Part shown: one piece after another, positions 63,701 through 64,000 of the stretch
How the letters are laid out: every line of letters begins with the position of its first letter
Numbering within the stretch: position 1 is the stretch's first letter
Notes under the pieces: generated by a model
What the model was told of the DNA's origin: nothing
What the model saw: the letters and a program-made list of their open reading frames with translations, nothing else
Databases searched by the model: none
Source of the DNA: Streptomyces sp. M92
GTDB lineage: Bacteria; Actinomycetota; Actinomycetes; Streptomycetales; Streptomycetaceae
Length of the DNA: 64,000 nucleotides
Assembly: GCF_028473745.1 (NCBI RefSeq)
Contig: NZ_CP101137.1
Span: 7,385,501-7,449,500 of the forward strand
Reading direction: 5' to 3'
Program-made: the position numbers and the translations under genes

Positions 63701-64000
63701 AGGCGACGTCCTCCGACGGCGACATGATCACGGCCGCGTTCAAGCTGCTGCGGCTCGGCCCGGTCGTCGGACAGCGCACCTGGGGCGGCGTGGTCGGCAT
63801 GACCGGCCGGCACCGCCTCGGCGACGGCACGGTGATCACGGTGCCGATGAACGCGGCCTGGTTCGACGCGTACGGCTGGTCCGTGGAGAACTACGGCGTC
63901 GATCCCGACGTCGAGGCGCTGCGCACCCCGCTGGACTGGGCCGAGGGCCGCTACCCGGTGCTGGAGGAGGCGGTCCGGCTGGCGCTGGAACTGCTGGAGA
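60721..64000 (+). CDS. tri: Tricorn protease homologue (3' end outside window)
   Basis: This cytosolic self-compartmentalising serine protease degrades oligopeptides downstream of the proteasome. The open frame covers at least 1093 residues and lacks only the last few. A six- and seven-bladed propeller region occupies about residues 1-700 (YLRLPHLSGDQLCFVAEDDLW, PRFSPDGRHIAYTSWRS, NGPVRDLAFSPDGSWLTWSHPG). The C1, PDZ and C2 domains follow. LGELGTSHAYV at about 771-772 gives the Ser-His pair, and VAVADEATSSDGDMI at about 998 holds the nucleophilic Ser. The Glu lies in VENYGVDPDVEAL. ATG 60721 is used; GTG 60730 (SYLRLPHL) is equally possible and neither has a good ribosome binding site. Confidence 0.93.
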   Translation, partial: MGWVSYLRLPHLSGDQLCFVAEDDLWLASLDGPGRAWRLTVDRTKTGHPRFSPDGRHIAYTSWRSLVPEVHLVPVDGGPGRRLTHWGGLDTRVCGWSPPDPDGTTAVLAVASHGEPFSHLTWAYKITPDGDPGRKLPWGPVTDIQAADLDGERKTLLLTGTPPHEPASWKRYRGGATGRLWLHGERLLPGLHGHLHSPMFVGGRIAFLSDHEGVGNLYSCAHDGSDLRRHTDHDACYARHAASDGTRVVYQCAGDLWIVEDLSPDSAPRRLDVRLSGPRAGRRTYQVPAAQHVGGVSVDETGRASAVVVRGSLYWLTHRDGPARTLADTPGVRVRLPEMLGASGRIAYVTDAEGEDAVEIGHLPRATGVRALRRLASGELGRVLELVSDPAGERLAIASHDGRLLLLDLPEEDAEAAEALAGAEETEATDAEAPVGRPAGVTELIRSVNGPVRDLAFSPDGSWLTWSHPGIGRSLRQIKMARIDGRSDGKNAQEGPLVVDVTDGRFEDENPVFTRDGRYLAFLSWRGFDPVYDVHTGDLSFPLGCRPYLVPLSSATPSPFALNPEGRPAAGGLDPLEDEPGEGGAVTVEIEGLESRVTPFPVTASKYSALCPVAGGGLVWLRWPISGALGETFANPADPSERPTLEHFNLAKARKSELVDHLDWFRVSGDGSRLVVLDEGDLRAVPATEAGDSDSTTWIDLRRILHEADPAAEWRQAYDEAGRLIRAYFWDPGMCGIDWDAVLDQYRPLLERVATPDDFADLLREVLGELGTSHAYVAAARRNEGPAHYQRWQGLLGANLACRDGHWVVKRILPGDSSDSKARSPLAGTGIREGAVLTHVDGRPVDPVTGPYPLLAGAGGTTVELTFAPGEGGPGPSRRVAVVPLIDERPLRYQDWVAKRREVVRELSGGRCGYLHIPDMGGSGWAQFNRDLRMEVSRPALIVDVRGNAGGHISELVIEKLTRTILGWDLTRDAQPVSYTSNAPRGPVVAVADEATSSDGDMITAAFKLLRLGPVVGQRTWGGVVGMTGRHRLGDGTVITVPMNAAWFDAYGWSVENYGVDPDVEALRTPLDWAEGRYPVLEEAVRLALELLE

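Noticed and set aside
60670..63813. 1047-codon open frame antisense to the tricorn gene
   Set aside because: It mirrors the third-position bias of the tri frame, is Val/Gly/Ala/Arg-rich and has no domain pattern.

Overview
The window is a 64 kb piece of a Streptomyces chromosome. The evidence is the very high G+C, the C/G-dominated third codon positions, the many GTG starts, and genes restricted to or typical of the genus: ssgE, DUF397/DUF5753 regulators, an RpfB-type resuscitation factor and a tricorn protease. The order glmU-prs-rplY-pth-ppc, galTEK, and tatD-rpf-ksgA-ispE agrees with my memory of the S. coelicolor SCO3120-SCO3158 region; no alignment was run.

Layout. 1-2.3 kb: the 3' end of an MFS exporter, a frameshifted remnant of a cation/acetate symporter, and a DivIVA-like coiled-coil protein. 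2.4-7.5 kb: an island of polymorphic-toxin-type proteins. It holds an Imm35/deaminase/SUKH-4 fusion, an HNH (WHH) nuclease/SUKH fusion, and a divergent YwqJ deaminase with a SUKH-3 partner. No secretion or delivery domain is visible, and this is the best candidate for an under-described system. 7.5-9.9 kb: an orphan histidine kinase, a double-HTH protein with a LAGLIDADG-like motif, and tRNA-Gln(UUG). 10-17.5 kb: housekeeping genes (glmU, prs, rplY, pth, ppc) with several strong hairpins. 17.7-24.7 kb: a desaturase with its TetR regulator behind tandem palindromes, a CoA-transferase, the tam/tamR pair, a LuxR regulator, a GNAT and a Uma2 protein.

24.7-27.9 kb: a whiJ/abaA-like developmental regulator cluster (anti-sigma-type ATPase, small protein, XRE-DUF5753, DUF397, then a second module whose XRE gene has lost its 5' half). 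28-34 kb: the galTEK operon, divergent from a sodium/sugar symporter across an AT-rich promoter region with three direct repeats. 34-41 kb: an atypical LuxR regulator lacking the receiver aspartate, two paralogous membrane-anchored PQQ-type beta-propellers, and an ABC-F ATPase. 41-47.6 kb: a Uma2 protein, ispE, ksgA, a 12-13 bp tandem repeat array, an RpfB-type factor, tatD, a zinc-ribbon protein and rsmI. 47.7-54.2 kb: protein O-mannosyltransferase on a probable leaderless transcript, a PIN/RHH toxin-antitoxin pair, two tandem penicillin-binding proteins, and ssgE. 54.4-64 kb: a beta-lactamase-fold hydrolase, a DUF1876-type protein, an EamA transporter, a YbaK deacylase, an MMPL exporter with its TetR regulator, and the tricorn protease gene running off the right edge.

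Most long overlapping reading frames in this high-GC DNA are antisense shadows of these genes and are left out. All calls come from reading the sequence; no database search was possible.
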